Shown: in pieces, positions 35,215 to 45,116 of the stretch
Position numbering within the stretch: the first letter of the stretch is position 1
Layout: every line of letters starts with the position of its first letter
Source of the DNA: Mesocentrotus franciscanus
Taxonomy: Eukaryota > Echinodermata > Echinoidea > Camarodonta > Strongylocentrotidae
Assembly: GCA_037976565.1 (NCBI GenBank)
Contig: CP137684.1
Span: forward strand, 20,770,259-20,834,258
DNA: 64,000 nt
Reading direction: 5' to 3'
Notes under the pieces: generated by a model
What the model saw: only the letters and a program-made list of their open reading frames with translations
Told to the model about the DNA's origin: nothing
Database searches by the model: none
Translations under genes and position numbers: made by a program

Positions 35215-36253
35215 TTGTTGTCGGATTTGCTGTTTTGTTTCTTGTTTATATCCTCCAATTTGGCAGAGGAATGGAGCAAGCCGTCCTCGCCACTCCAGGA
35301 CCCATCATTACAAGCCTTAGCAGTCTATGATCTTCCGTCACTCCTGATGACTGCCAAGGCATCTTCAACCACCAAGCAATATCTTCATTCTTGGAAAAGA
35401 TGGGAGGATTGGGCCACGTCTAAAAAAGGTCTGTCGGTTTTCCCGGTGCAACCCTTCCATTTGTCTCCGTACATATCTCATTTGGCTACAACCGGCATGA
35501 AGTCGCTTGCCGACTCTGCGACAGCAGCTATAAAGTGGATCCACAACTTAGCAGGTCTGCATTCTCCTACCGATAACCCAATGGTCAAGCCCTGCAAGGT
35601 TTCAAACGCGCCACATCTTCACCGACACTAAGAAAGCATCCGATCACCCCAGATATTCTAACGAAGATCTACGAGAAATACGGGCATGACCATGCTTCTC
35701 TAGCAGATCTACGGGTTTTGTTTGTGTGCTTCATTTCTTATGCTGGTTTCTCGAGATTTGATGATCTGAGAAATACTTCCAATAACGACCTCACATTCAC
35801 ATCTGATCGTCTCGTCGTTCACCTCGCGAGCTCAAAAACAGACCAATTTAGACAGGGGTCTGATGTCGTTATCGCTAGATCATTCAAGCAATCATGTCCA
35901 GTACGCGTAGCTGAGAGATATCTTGCAGCCCTCCGCGATCCGCCGGGCTCGCTTCTACCTGTCCTTCGTAGACTATGCTCATCTACCAAAGGTTTAACTC
36001 CTACCGTTCATCCTCTCAGCTATACCCGTACACGTGAAATAGTGCTAGACGCCATCAAGCCATTTGTAACCGACATCTCAGCTTACGGTCTCCACAGCAT
36101 GAGGTCAGGAGGGGCAACTGCAGCCTTAAACGCCAATGTCTCACCTTTTCTGATTCAAGGCACGGACGATGGAAGTCGACAAAGGCCAGGAACGCTTATT
36201 TACAACCCGACGCCAAGTCTGACCTCATACCTTCACAGAGCCTCGGAATTTGA
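35215..36253 (+). pseudogene. Tyrosine recombinase (YR) of the PAT-like element
   Basis: The N-terminal SAM-like domain is at 35267-35595 (SSTTKQYLHSWKRWEDWA, YISHLATTG). The catalytic domain follows: YAGFSRFDDLRN with the first Arg (about 35737-35775), SSKTDQ, HSMRSGGAT with the His-x-x-Arg box (about 36093-36119), then RHGRWKSTKARNAYLQ with the Tyr nucleophile (about 36160-36205) in a different frame; the stop is at 36251-36253. Frame breaks lie at the C run 35590-35592 and at 36157-36160; in both, one extra base restores the expected family sequence. The R-H-R-Y set is present. The start is uncertain: no ATG opens the frame, and TTTGGCAG at 35259-35266 could be a splice acceptor. Its place between A2 and B2 is notable. 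Confidence 0.8.
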
Positions 36254-36840
36254 ATCACTATCGTTCATATTTGACTATCTAGCAATTATATTTGTAGTAT
36301 ACTGCCAACAATTTCACTATTTTACATGTATGTTTACATGACACCTACAAAACTCTTATCCAAAATACTTGTAGGTGCACGACTTTTCATAAATGTTATC
36401 GTATTACTTTTTTTTTTTTTTTTTTTTTAAACAAGGAACAGGGAGTGCGCCCTCGTTCAGTTCCCTTGGTCGCAACCACGTTTCCTCCAAAAAATAACAA
36501 ATATATTGGGGGTTGTTCGTGGCTTCCGTAAACTAGTGTCCAACACTAGCTAGGCACTGGACGCCTTGTTTTCCATTTTCGCTAGGTTTATCTTTAAAAA
36601 ATAAATATAGATAAATCGCACGGTTAGTTTCCAACCTAACAAAATTGATGTATATATTTCGAGCGCATGTAATGCTTTCTGCAGGCGCCTAAATACAGCC
36701 TACCCGGTTTTTAAAAGAATGTCATTTAAAAGTACATATTCAACGTGTGTCATGTTTACTGTCTACATTACACGTCGTGTTTTAATCCATCAAATTGAAA
36801 GAAGAATTTGTAAAAAGAAGAAGTGTAAACAAAAATAAAG

Positions 36841-36966
36841 AGAGCCAGTACTGCTCCGTACCAATCTGTTCACCAATATCCTGTTTCAAACTTGTCATTT
36901 ATTTTGTATTAAGGTAGATATAGAATATAAATTAACTTTCTGACGGAACGTAAGTGGAGAAAGAAA
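36841..36966 (+). repeat. Split direct repeat B2
   Basis: 126 bp, identical by eye to B1. It marks the 3' terminus. Between the YR stop and B2 are a T run (36411-36428) and AT-rich 3' sequence. Confidence 0.95.
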
Positions 36967-37060
36967 ATAAATTATAAGGCTCTATGGTATAAACAGATCT
37001 AGTATGGGTAGGTATGTACCGGTGGGCATATTCAATCGATAAACGTGTACATGTATATAG

Positions 37061-37066
<6 letters not shown>

Positions 37067-37107
<41 letters not shown>
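37067..37107. repeat. (TA)n microsatellite
   Basis: A pure TA run of about 40 bp. The overlapping YI-rich frame is its translation. Confidence 0.95.
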
Positions 37108-37111
<4 letters not shown>

Positions 37112-37130
37112 TATATGAGCGCCTTTTCCC

Positions 37131-38899
37131 TGGTTTATTTTTCTCTTCTGATACAATTAGGAGAGTACTACGTAATTGTTAAAATAATTATAAGGCAAGT
37201 CACTTTCTATCCATCTACACGTCCAATGCATGCTTCTGTTCATTTTATTCTTGTTTTTGTTTAGTGTGAAGAAAGAGGGAAAAAAAAGTGCTTATTAATT
37301 TCTCCGCGTGTTTAAACAGTACAACCTAGGTCAAAACTATAAAACGACTCGACTAACATGACAAGTATTGTAAAAAAAAAAATCAGAATAGGCGTAAATA
37401 GTCAATTGTGACTGAACGCCACAAATTCATACAACAACAACAACGTCATACGCGCCCGTGCAAAGCTCTGTGCGGGCACGGAGGGCGGTCCGCCATTACT
37501 GAGAAGGGCAAAACATCGAGAAATACCCGGATGTCCCATTCGAAACTGTGCAATGTTATGCTTTATTTTTCGGGTTGATTTATCTGTTTTCGAGTATGAA
37601 ACGTAATAATTGTGGTATTTTGCATAATGCATGAACCCTACTCATGCCTCAGTCATGGTGACTGGTGTAGGTCAAGTTTAATTACGGGTGTTATGGTGAG
37701 GTAAAAGGGATACAGAAAGCTATTTGTATTGCAGTATATCTACAAATACAATTTGGGTTCCTCTTTGTCAATCTACATCAGTTCGTGATTTCATGCAAAG
37801 AAAATGTTTATTTTTACTTTATACGAGTAAAGAAATATTTTTGAATAATTTAAAGTCAGAATGAGACCTAGCAGAACGTCACACAATGGCGCCGTTACTG
37901 TGCGTTACATAAACTTTGATATTATGAGTATGACATCAAATATTACTTGACTTTCAACCAATCAGAATCAAGCATTTGGGACTTGTGTTTGATTTTTATA
38001 TCATGATATCAAACAAAGTTTTATGCAACAGGGCCAATGTCTTTCTAATTCAGTTATTGGGACTGACAGGAACATGAGAGCTAGGGTTTATTGATTTAAA
38101 ACGCTTTAAAGGTAATATATTCATTTTATGTTTATGGCTATTATAAACAGATTGATACTTATAGATTTAGGATAGAGATGGATACGTAGATAGCTAGACA
38201 CATAAATACATGGATAGATAGATAGAATATAGAAGGATAGGTAGATTTTCCCCGTATGTTGTGCACAGTATCTTGTTGGGTCGTTCGTGTGTGTCCTATA
38301 ACTTCACATATTATTTAGTCTGTCATCCCTCTTTACTCCCAGTACAAACAAATAACACAATAATACACTTCAATTATTGTGGGATAGCCTGACAACGACT
38401 ACTGAGAGCCGGCCGTTTATTCAGTATGAATGTTTAACAAACATTTCTTCTCGTTTCCTTCAGGAAACCGGACCGACCATGGTCCAGGATAAAAAACCAG
38501 AGATAAAACTCAACGAGAATAAAAACTCTGGAAAACCTTAATAAAACACAGTCATGACGTTACATAACATGACAGTCATGTCGTAACATAACATGACACA
38601 ATGCACTTTCATTGTAAATAAAAGTTTCTGTTGAAAGTTCAAGCTAGAATGATTCAATTACACACTAATTGGTGCCACGCCCTGGTCTCCGTGGCAGAAT
38701 TAGCTCGCACACCTGTACGAGCTGCATATTCAAATTACATTCCATCGGGGCACGGCCCCGAACCCAACATAAGTATGCATTCATTAACGATACAAACAAC
38801 ATTTGCCTGCTATACAATCGTACCGCAGACAAATAATATTTTCTGCCCTCCTTAGTAATGGCGGCCAACGATCCAGGTCGGCACAGCAATTTGAGCGAG
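37131..38899. other. Long stretch without a recognised gene
   Basis: Mostly AT-rich, with a degenerate GATA repeat (38170-38225) and two GC-richer patches (37440-37510, 38670-38770), each near an AGTAATGGCGG-like word. No exon was identified with confidence. Confidence 0.4.
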
Positions 38900-39860
38900 T
38901 ACGCCCTCTAGCGTTAGTATATATATCTCTATGATTTTAACCCTTTATGTACGTACTGATAGTGATAATGTACTGAACTTGTTTTTGTCGATGGGTGTTG
39001 TGTGTACGCTCGCTGCGCTGATTTCTGCTCTCCTATTCAAAGGAAAAGACCAGTTTTGGAAACGCCCTCTCTCAAAAATGAAATGGAAGCTCTCATTACC
39101 AATCATGTGAAAGAATATGTTTTGACTAATACATGATGATACAAATTTTGCCGGGAAAGTCGGGAAACCGCCTACTAATTGATATATTTGGTAAATTATT
39201 ATATCTATTGGGACCAAATAGATATCGCGCACGTGGTCGCGTAGTCCCATATACATCTTTCTGTGTACAGTGCTTGTAACTCTACCAAGACTGGGCCAAA
39301 TTTCTTGTCATTTTGATGATTCCAGAACCTTGCAGTACACACCAATACTTATATGCTAGATGATCAACCTTTTCTGATCGATTCCACAACGTTTCTTTCA
39401 CAATGCAATCGCATGACCATGCAGAACTGGTCTTTATCTTCAACAGCAAATTGCAAAATAAATACCAATATTTTGGTTTAATATCTGTAACTGCTCGGAA
39501 TCTGTTGTGTTCAATGGTTGAAGTGGTATCAATTTTGATTTGTTTCAACCCGCCTTTTCCATAGGACTTCCCTCTCCTTCTCTCTCTCTCTCTCTCTCTC
39601 CCTCTCTCTCTCTCTCTCTCGCTCTTTCTCTCCCTCATAACTCTTTCATCTCTCTCTATCTACCTACTCTTTTCTGTCCTCCTTATCTTTGCCCCAATCC
39701 TCCTCTCTCTCTTTCTCTCTCTCTCTCCCTTGCCTGTTTCTTTCCTTCTTTCATTTTTGACTCCTCCCTTGTCTGATTGAATTTATCTTTGACCTTCTTC
39801 AGTAAGATACCATTATTGAAGTTCACACAATACATGTTCAAAGTCTAGTTTTTAAATATG
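38900..39860. repeat. Composite dispersed repeat with CT-rich core (copy 2, inverted)
   Basis: Inverted relative of 20880-21560: it shares GTTTTTGTCGATGGGTGTTG, the CT core (39575-39780), and AAGTTCACACAATACATGTT. It is interrupted by the GTTCTGGTCATGCG family repeat at about 39045-39440, absent from the other copy, which is flanked by matching GACCAGTTTTGG / AACTGGTCTTT words. Confidence 0.8.
39045..39440 (-). repeat. Dispersed repeat, GTTCTGGTCATGCG family (copy 2)
   Basis: 39265-39435 matches 8890-9060 in reverse complement at high identity (for example ATGCTAGATGATCAA and TGTACAGTGCTTGTAACT). Confidence 0.75.
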
Positions 39861-39889
39861 GTATGTTTAATTCTTTAGCATATTATACT

Positions 39890-40260
39890 TCCTCTAATTC
39901 TCTCTCTCTCCCCCCCCCCCTTTCTCAGTCTCCCAGTTACCTGTTTCTTACCTTTTACTTCATTTTTCCACTATTCTCCTCTCGATTCCCTCTTCTCTAT
40001 CTCTCCTTTTATCCCACTTTCCTTCTACTCTCCTTTTTTGCTATATCTCTCAGTGCAAATATGTGAACATAGTTTGACCCTGTTTTACTGTCTTAATTAT
40101 TTTGATTACCGTATTGTTTTTATGTTTTAGTGTTTTCACATTGTATGATAATTGTTACAACATTGATTTTCAAGTTCAGTTGTTTTAATCATGTAAACTG
40201 AATATAATTCAGCCTACGGGCTGCCAGGATCAGTATTTTGATAAACCGCAAACCAAATAT
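39890..40260 (+). mobile_element. LINE 3'-end remnant
   Basis: A CT-rich tract followed by an AT-rich stretch and TTCAGCCTACGGGCTGCCAG, as at 15490-15840. Confidence 0.5.
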
Positions 40261-40841
40261 CGTTAAATATCGTTAAATATAAAGGACCTTTCAGTCTTTT
40301 GACTCGACGATAGACGATTGGGAGTATGAGCTGAATCGAAGCTAAATTTTAGAAAAGGTTAAGCACAAAAAAGCGCGGTGGAGCATTTTCCAAAATGGGG
40401 GGTCCATCAAAATAGGGCACATTCTGGAATATAAGGGGCACCTACAAAGGGAAACATCAAAATGTAAATCTACCATATTTAGACATTGGTAGGCCTATAT
40501 ATACCCCTACATATTTATGATTGTGATTACATTATCAGGGATGATTTCAATATTTGTTTCTCTCTTTACATGGTCTAATATACTGTTTAAGAATCGTACT
40601 TTGCAGTTGGGTGTGATGGTCTGAATATTAAGAAAATTATTAAGATTTATGACGTCGCAGCGCGAAAAGTTTTATAATGAGAAAAACGACAACAAATCCT
40701 GATGGGTTTTAAGCATAATTTAATCATGAAAGACTGAAAATACATTTCATAAGTAATACAATTATACCAATTATAAATGCGAGCGAGCTTAGGGGGAAAT
40801 AATGAAAAAGTTGCTCTAAGTCGCTCCATAGGGGCGTTTGT

Positions 40842-41107
40842 CAGGGGCGGATCCAGCCGGCGCAAGGGAGGGGGCCGAAAAAGGGGCCCACTTCGTGCGA
40901 AAATTCGAAAACCGTGCCGGCCGATTTTTCGCTCAGTGGGGTAGTGAGCACAATTTTTTTTGCCTTCAAAATTTGAAGAAAAAAATCACCACCACCCTCC
41001 CCTTGAGCGCCAGGAGGGGCCCATCTTCTTTTTCCCCAAAAGGGTGTTTTTACATGTTTTTTTTCTAGGGGAGGGGGCCCGGGCCCGCCCCCCTGGATCC
41101 GCCACTG
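40842..41107. mobile_element. hAT-like MITE, GGATCC-end family (copy 2)
   Basis: The ends are CAGGGGCGGATCCAGCC (40842) and CCTGGATCCGCCACTG (to 41107), with the 8-bp duplication GCGTTTGT / GCGTATGT (40834-40841 and 41108-41115, one mismatch). It matches 5045-5400 but is shorter inside by about 90 bp. Confidence 0.9.
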
Positions 41108-41189
41108 GCGTATGTTATGGAGAAAGGAAAAGGGGTACTTTTCAGAAAGAAAAAGGACACTTATTAGAAAAGAAAAGGAGCACATGTCA

Positions 41190-41480
41190 TAATTTGATTT
41201 GATTTGATTTGATTTTCTTCTGCATTCATGTAAGTACACAGTTTTTCGATAATAATAATATGAAGTACAATAAGTATTTTTCCGACAATGAATCATAAAT
41301 AAGCAAATATATGTATATAAAAAATTGTTATTTTCACAAACGAAATGATAAACTGTCCTAGATACTAAATTTCCTCAAACATTATAAGATAGTATAAAAA
41401 TATTAGCGGAAGAAGGACTGTCATTGTAAGCAGTTTGCTTGATAATATGATATGATAATAAACCTCGAACCTGAAAAGGG
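41190..41480 (-). mobile_element. Short retrotransposon 3' end nested in the GGGGCAC element
   Basis: Opens on the plus strand with (GATTT)n at 41193-41213, then CTTCTGCATTCATGTAAGTA, so the tail points to the minus strand. It is absent from the homologous position of the copy at 51352-53360. Confidence 0.5.
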
Positions 41481-42080
41481 GCACTCTTTTCAAAATAGGA
41501 AATTCAAAATAGTCGTCACGAGCGATAGAAATGGTAAAATTTCATTTTAGAAATAACCTCTCCCATTTGCAGGCGAAAAAAATGAAAAAGTTAAATTCCA
41601 ACGGCATTTGAAAGACAATACTAATTGAGAACTTCCTTCAAAACGAAAGGGCTTGAAAATGGCTTTAAGTGGGAAAATAACGACCATTAGTTGTCGAATC
41701 GACATAAGTGATTGCAATCACCTAATTAATAGTCTGATTTACAGACTCTTTTACCGAATGGTCGTACGTTTTGTGTTGCACAAAGATTCAATCAGTTTAA
41801 TTTTGGCCATTACAAGTAGTGGGTTGTTGATGTAGATAAAATGCTCATGTACCTGTTACAGCTCAATTCATGTATGTTATTACCAAAGATGAAAATATGT
41901 CAGTCAGTCACTCAATAGTGTCCGACAGTGAAGTCTAGAAGTTAAACGGGTTTCCTTGCATAATTTGAATACTAGGACACTGCTAATGTTTAAATTTCAC
42001 AGATAGGACATACATGACATATTCACAATTCCTGCAAAGTTCTACAGAATTTGATGTTGGCTGCAAAAGGGACATAATAT

Positions 42081-43650
42081 CTGTAAAGTGACTCGGTAAC
42101 ATTGTTGAAGGTTGATGAAAAAACTGTAATTGTTGTATGAAATGTTACTTATCATATTCCTTCTACTGTACTAACCCTCTAGCATGCAAACAATCCTGAA
42201 AAGATTCTCAAACCTCAAAGATATTTATGGTTTTCTTTGAAGGCGTCACTGTGCGACACCCTCTAACAGTAAATTCTACTAACCATTTTTGAATTTTCCC
42301 AACCGTTTTTCTATGAAAATAAAACATAAGACAGGCTTTTAAAAATCTTTCAAGACTTAAATGTCTGGAATGGTATATAGAGCCAATTCATTGCCTTGTG
42401 ACGATTTACATTCACCTAAAATGTAATTAAATTGTAATAATATAGTTGGGAGAATTAAGGAACGGATCAGATAAGTTTTTACTAATTTTTATCATTAATA
42501 ATGGTCTGTTTTCACTCAAACTTTCAGATTATCTTTAATTACAAATCTAGCATTGAAGTCACTACCTTAGTACCATTTTCTCTCATTTGAACAATGTTAC
42601 CAAGCCCCTTTAAAGACAATTTTTTATAGAACTTCTGTTTTCGTATTGTTGTACTTTCGTCCGCAGACTTCTTAGGCACATGTCGAGCCAACTCAGTCGG
42701 AAATGTAATCTGTAAGTGTAAATTTAAGTTTCACGTTCTTCCTTTTTTCTTTCTTTCTTTCTTTCTCTCTTTCTTTCTCTCTCTCTCTGTCTCTATCTCC
42801 TTCTCTTTTACATTATTCTCTATTTTCTTCTCATTTGTTGTGTGTGTGACATGCGTTACGCGTACGTGTGACATCGCACATAAATGCCAGTTGGAGATTT
42901 CCCATCCAATTACATGTATTGATCTCGATTTTAAAAAATAACTTTCTTATTCATTCTATTTCCGATTTTTATAATACTTACACTAATCTCGAATTAAAAA
43001 AAAAAATTCCGTCTACTTCCTCTCAAGACAACATTATATAAAGGATTCATTCCTTAACTAATGCAATGCTATCTCGCGAGTCATCTCTCAATTTCAATAA
43101 CTTCTCGCTTTCCTCATCTCCCAGTCTCTCTTGCTTTAATATTCCTCGTTACTTCCTTCCAATTGAGCTCAAACTTGATTTCTCCACATCTCCATATATT
43201 CCAGTGTATGCACTGTATCTATTCTTCAACTACAGGTAGATGCAAATATTACTCAAAATCCATTATATAAATCACACTCAGGGTACAGCCAATTGACGAG
43301 AATTGCTTCAATCTATATTTTACATGTACGATGTATCATTAATATATGGTTTTACAATGGCTATGGTGATGAGATGTCAGTCTAGGTAATATGTTGATGT
43401 GTTTGTTAAAATTTATTACCATGGTGCACCTTCTTGGTTAAAAAAAAATATTTGTATGTATTAACGTAAGTTCATAATGCCTTTACATACCACAGTAGAA
43501 ATCAATATTTTATATTTGATGCAGAATAATATTAATATTTGAAGATTAGAAACGCAGACGGGTTCCATAACCATTCAAAAGTTTCAAGAAAAAGTTAAGC
43601 AAACTTTGTCCTCGATGTAAATTCGCACTAGCACTAGCGAGCTCTCCGAA
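42081..43650. other. Long stretch without a recognised gene
   Basis: AT-rich, with a (TTTC)n/(CT)n tract at 42739-42789. No exon or transposon end recognised. Confidence 0.4.
42739..42789. repeat. (TTTC)n/(CT)n microsatellite
   Basis: TTTC repeats passing into CT dinucleotides. Confidence 0.9.
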
Positions 43651-43654
43651 CCAG

Positions 43655-43995
43655 TCTAGACTCTTCGCGAGCGGTTTTATTGGAATTAACCGAGAAATTC
43701 CCCTCGCTAGCGTTTAAAAAAAAAAATACGCAACCGGGCTTATCGAGTTGGGCACAATATGGCGAATATTGCTTTGTTGGGCATGCACAAAATAAAAGAT
43801 TATACACGTTGCTGTGACCAATTTGGCTAAACTCTGTATATAGATGGCTCTGGGCCCTTTTTCATAAAACTTGTTATTAATAAAAAGTTACGATAACTGT
43901 TATAAGCTCCTGACAGCAAATTTGTCATACAAATTTAGCATTTGTTATTGATAACAAGTTTTATGAAACAGGGCCCCGATCCAGTGATTGAAAGC
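43655..43995. repeat. Dispersed repeat fragment with occupied MITE site
   Basis: 43655-43710 shares GCGAGCGGTTTTATTGGAAT and AAATTCCCCTCGCTAGCG with 21500-21545 and, inverted, 30690-30760. Its right part ATAGATGGCTCTG is split by the MITE at 43853. Confidence 0.75.
43853..43978. mobile_element. Small palindromic MITE, GGGCCC...CATAAAACTTGTTAT ends
   Basis: The left end GGCCCTTTTTCATAAAACTT and the right end complement, ending TTTATGAAACAGGGCCCC, pair as a hairpin. The empty site GGCTCTGATCC is at 30590-30600, which fixes the insert at 126 bp. Confidence 0.85.
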
Positions 43996-44639
43996 GACGT
44001 CTATTCGATGGCCCGACAGCCAACAATAATTTGTTATCAACTTATTGAAAATATATGTTTATTTATTTCTCTGACATGACAGAATTGCCGGCACTGCCGT
44101 CTTAAAACGATATACTAAAAGTATATGACACCTAATAATGAAACTTCATGAGCTGTGTATTTCCATTTAAAGACTTCTTCTGTGTTCAAGAGGTTACGTT
44201 TTATTCTAAATACGTAACATCTACTCGTGAAAAAAATAAACAAAATCAATAGGCAGTAGTCATGATAGGATTATTTCATTTGAATAGTACTTACTTTGAA
44301 TTAACACAATTGTGTACGAATTATGAGTAAACTGGAGGAAATATCGAAAATATAATAGCTATGAAAAAGAAAACACTTTTAGGTCGATAAATGGATCGTG
44401 CCAGATATTCCTATAATGTTACGTCTTTTAGTTTTTCGTACAGTTTCTTGATAATAATCTCTTGATTCCTCTTTCAAATGCCTTTTGTAATTAATGTTTC
44501 CAGAGCTTCAAAAGTATTATGTCTGTATATAGTCATAATAGAGTTTCTACGACAATTTTCTGAAAATTTCCACATTACTCGAGAAGAAATAATTTTTAAT
44601 CAACTTGTACCGTAATTTAAAGAAAATATTCGAGAAAAA
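43996..44639. other. No recognised feature
   Basis: AT-rich sequence without gene or repeat boundary. Confidence 0.4.
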
Positions 44640-44850
44640 GAAGTCGAGTTCTGGTCATGCGATTACAATATAATGGACTTATTTGGAAGCAATTTTGAAA
44701 GGTTGATCTGTTACACATAAGCATTGATGTTGTACTGTGAAGTTTTGGAATGATCAAAACTACAAGATGATGACTCAGTCTTGCTGAAGATCACAGACAC
44801 CGCACACAGAAATGGGCTCTCTATTAAAACTCCTTGACACACAAAATGTT
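44640..44850 (+). repeat. Dispersed repeat, GTTCTGGTCATGCG family (copy 3, partial)
   Basis: Diverged copy of the repeat at 8885: GAGTTCTGGTCATGCGATTA, then ACATAAGCATTGATGTTGTA and GACTCAGTCTTGC in the same order. Confidence 0.65.
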
Positions 44851-45030
44851 TGTTTCAAACTTTTGAGCTAGTTCTACTTGAATACGAGGGTAACTAAGAG
44901 CAATCCTGTTCAGGGAGCAGTTCTATAATGACAGTTGCATTAAGAGAATGAGAAAGATCACAAAACATACATTACATTTACAAGTACTCAATTTTCTCTC
45001 TCAAATTGAACTATTTTGTAACCCATGCAT

Positions 45031-45036
45031 TTTATT
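45031..45036 (-). promoter_or_regulatory. Polyadenylation signal AATAAA for the sulfotransferase-like gene
   Basis: The canonical hexamer on the minus strand, about 80 bp downstream of the stop codon at 45117-45119. The 3' UTR would be short. Confidence 0.55.
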
Positions 45037-45116
45037 GTGCACTTTTGTTTTTTAATTCTTCGATTTTATACGACATCTCATTTCAACATTAGTTGTGAAA
45101 TTTTTTGATATGACGT

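Larger units (their letters stand above)
31084..36966 (+). mobile_element. PAT-like tyrosine-recombinase retrotransposon, full length
   Basis: A 5.88-kb element bounded by split direct repeats: A1 (31084-31214), B1 and A2 joined (34808-34933, 34934-35064) and B2 (36841-36966). A1 equals A2 and B1 equals B2 by eye. Between A1 and B1 lie a Gag-like region and pol (RT, RNase H, methyltransferase-like). Between A2 and B2 lies a tyrosine recombinase. This architecture is diagnostic for the PAT/Ngaro branch of DIRS-order retrotransposons, which integrate as recombined circles without target duplication. The methyltransferase-like domain favours PAT over Ngaro. All ORFs have frame breaks as read. 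GC content in the coding part is clearly higher than in the surroundings. Confidence 0.85.
40385..42080 (+). mobile_element. GGGGCAC-rich hAT-like element (copy 2, degraded)
   Basis: Colinear with 51352-53360: a start like TTCCAAAATGGGG, the TAAATGCGAGCGAGCTTAGG block, the central segment 41555-42060 matching 52455-52960, and some GGGGCAC words. The tandem GGGGCAC repeats are mostly missing, and the terminal inverted repeats are not recognisable. Two insertions lie in it: the MITE at 40842-41107 and a LINE 3' end at about 41190-41480. Confidence 0.75.
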
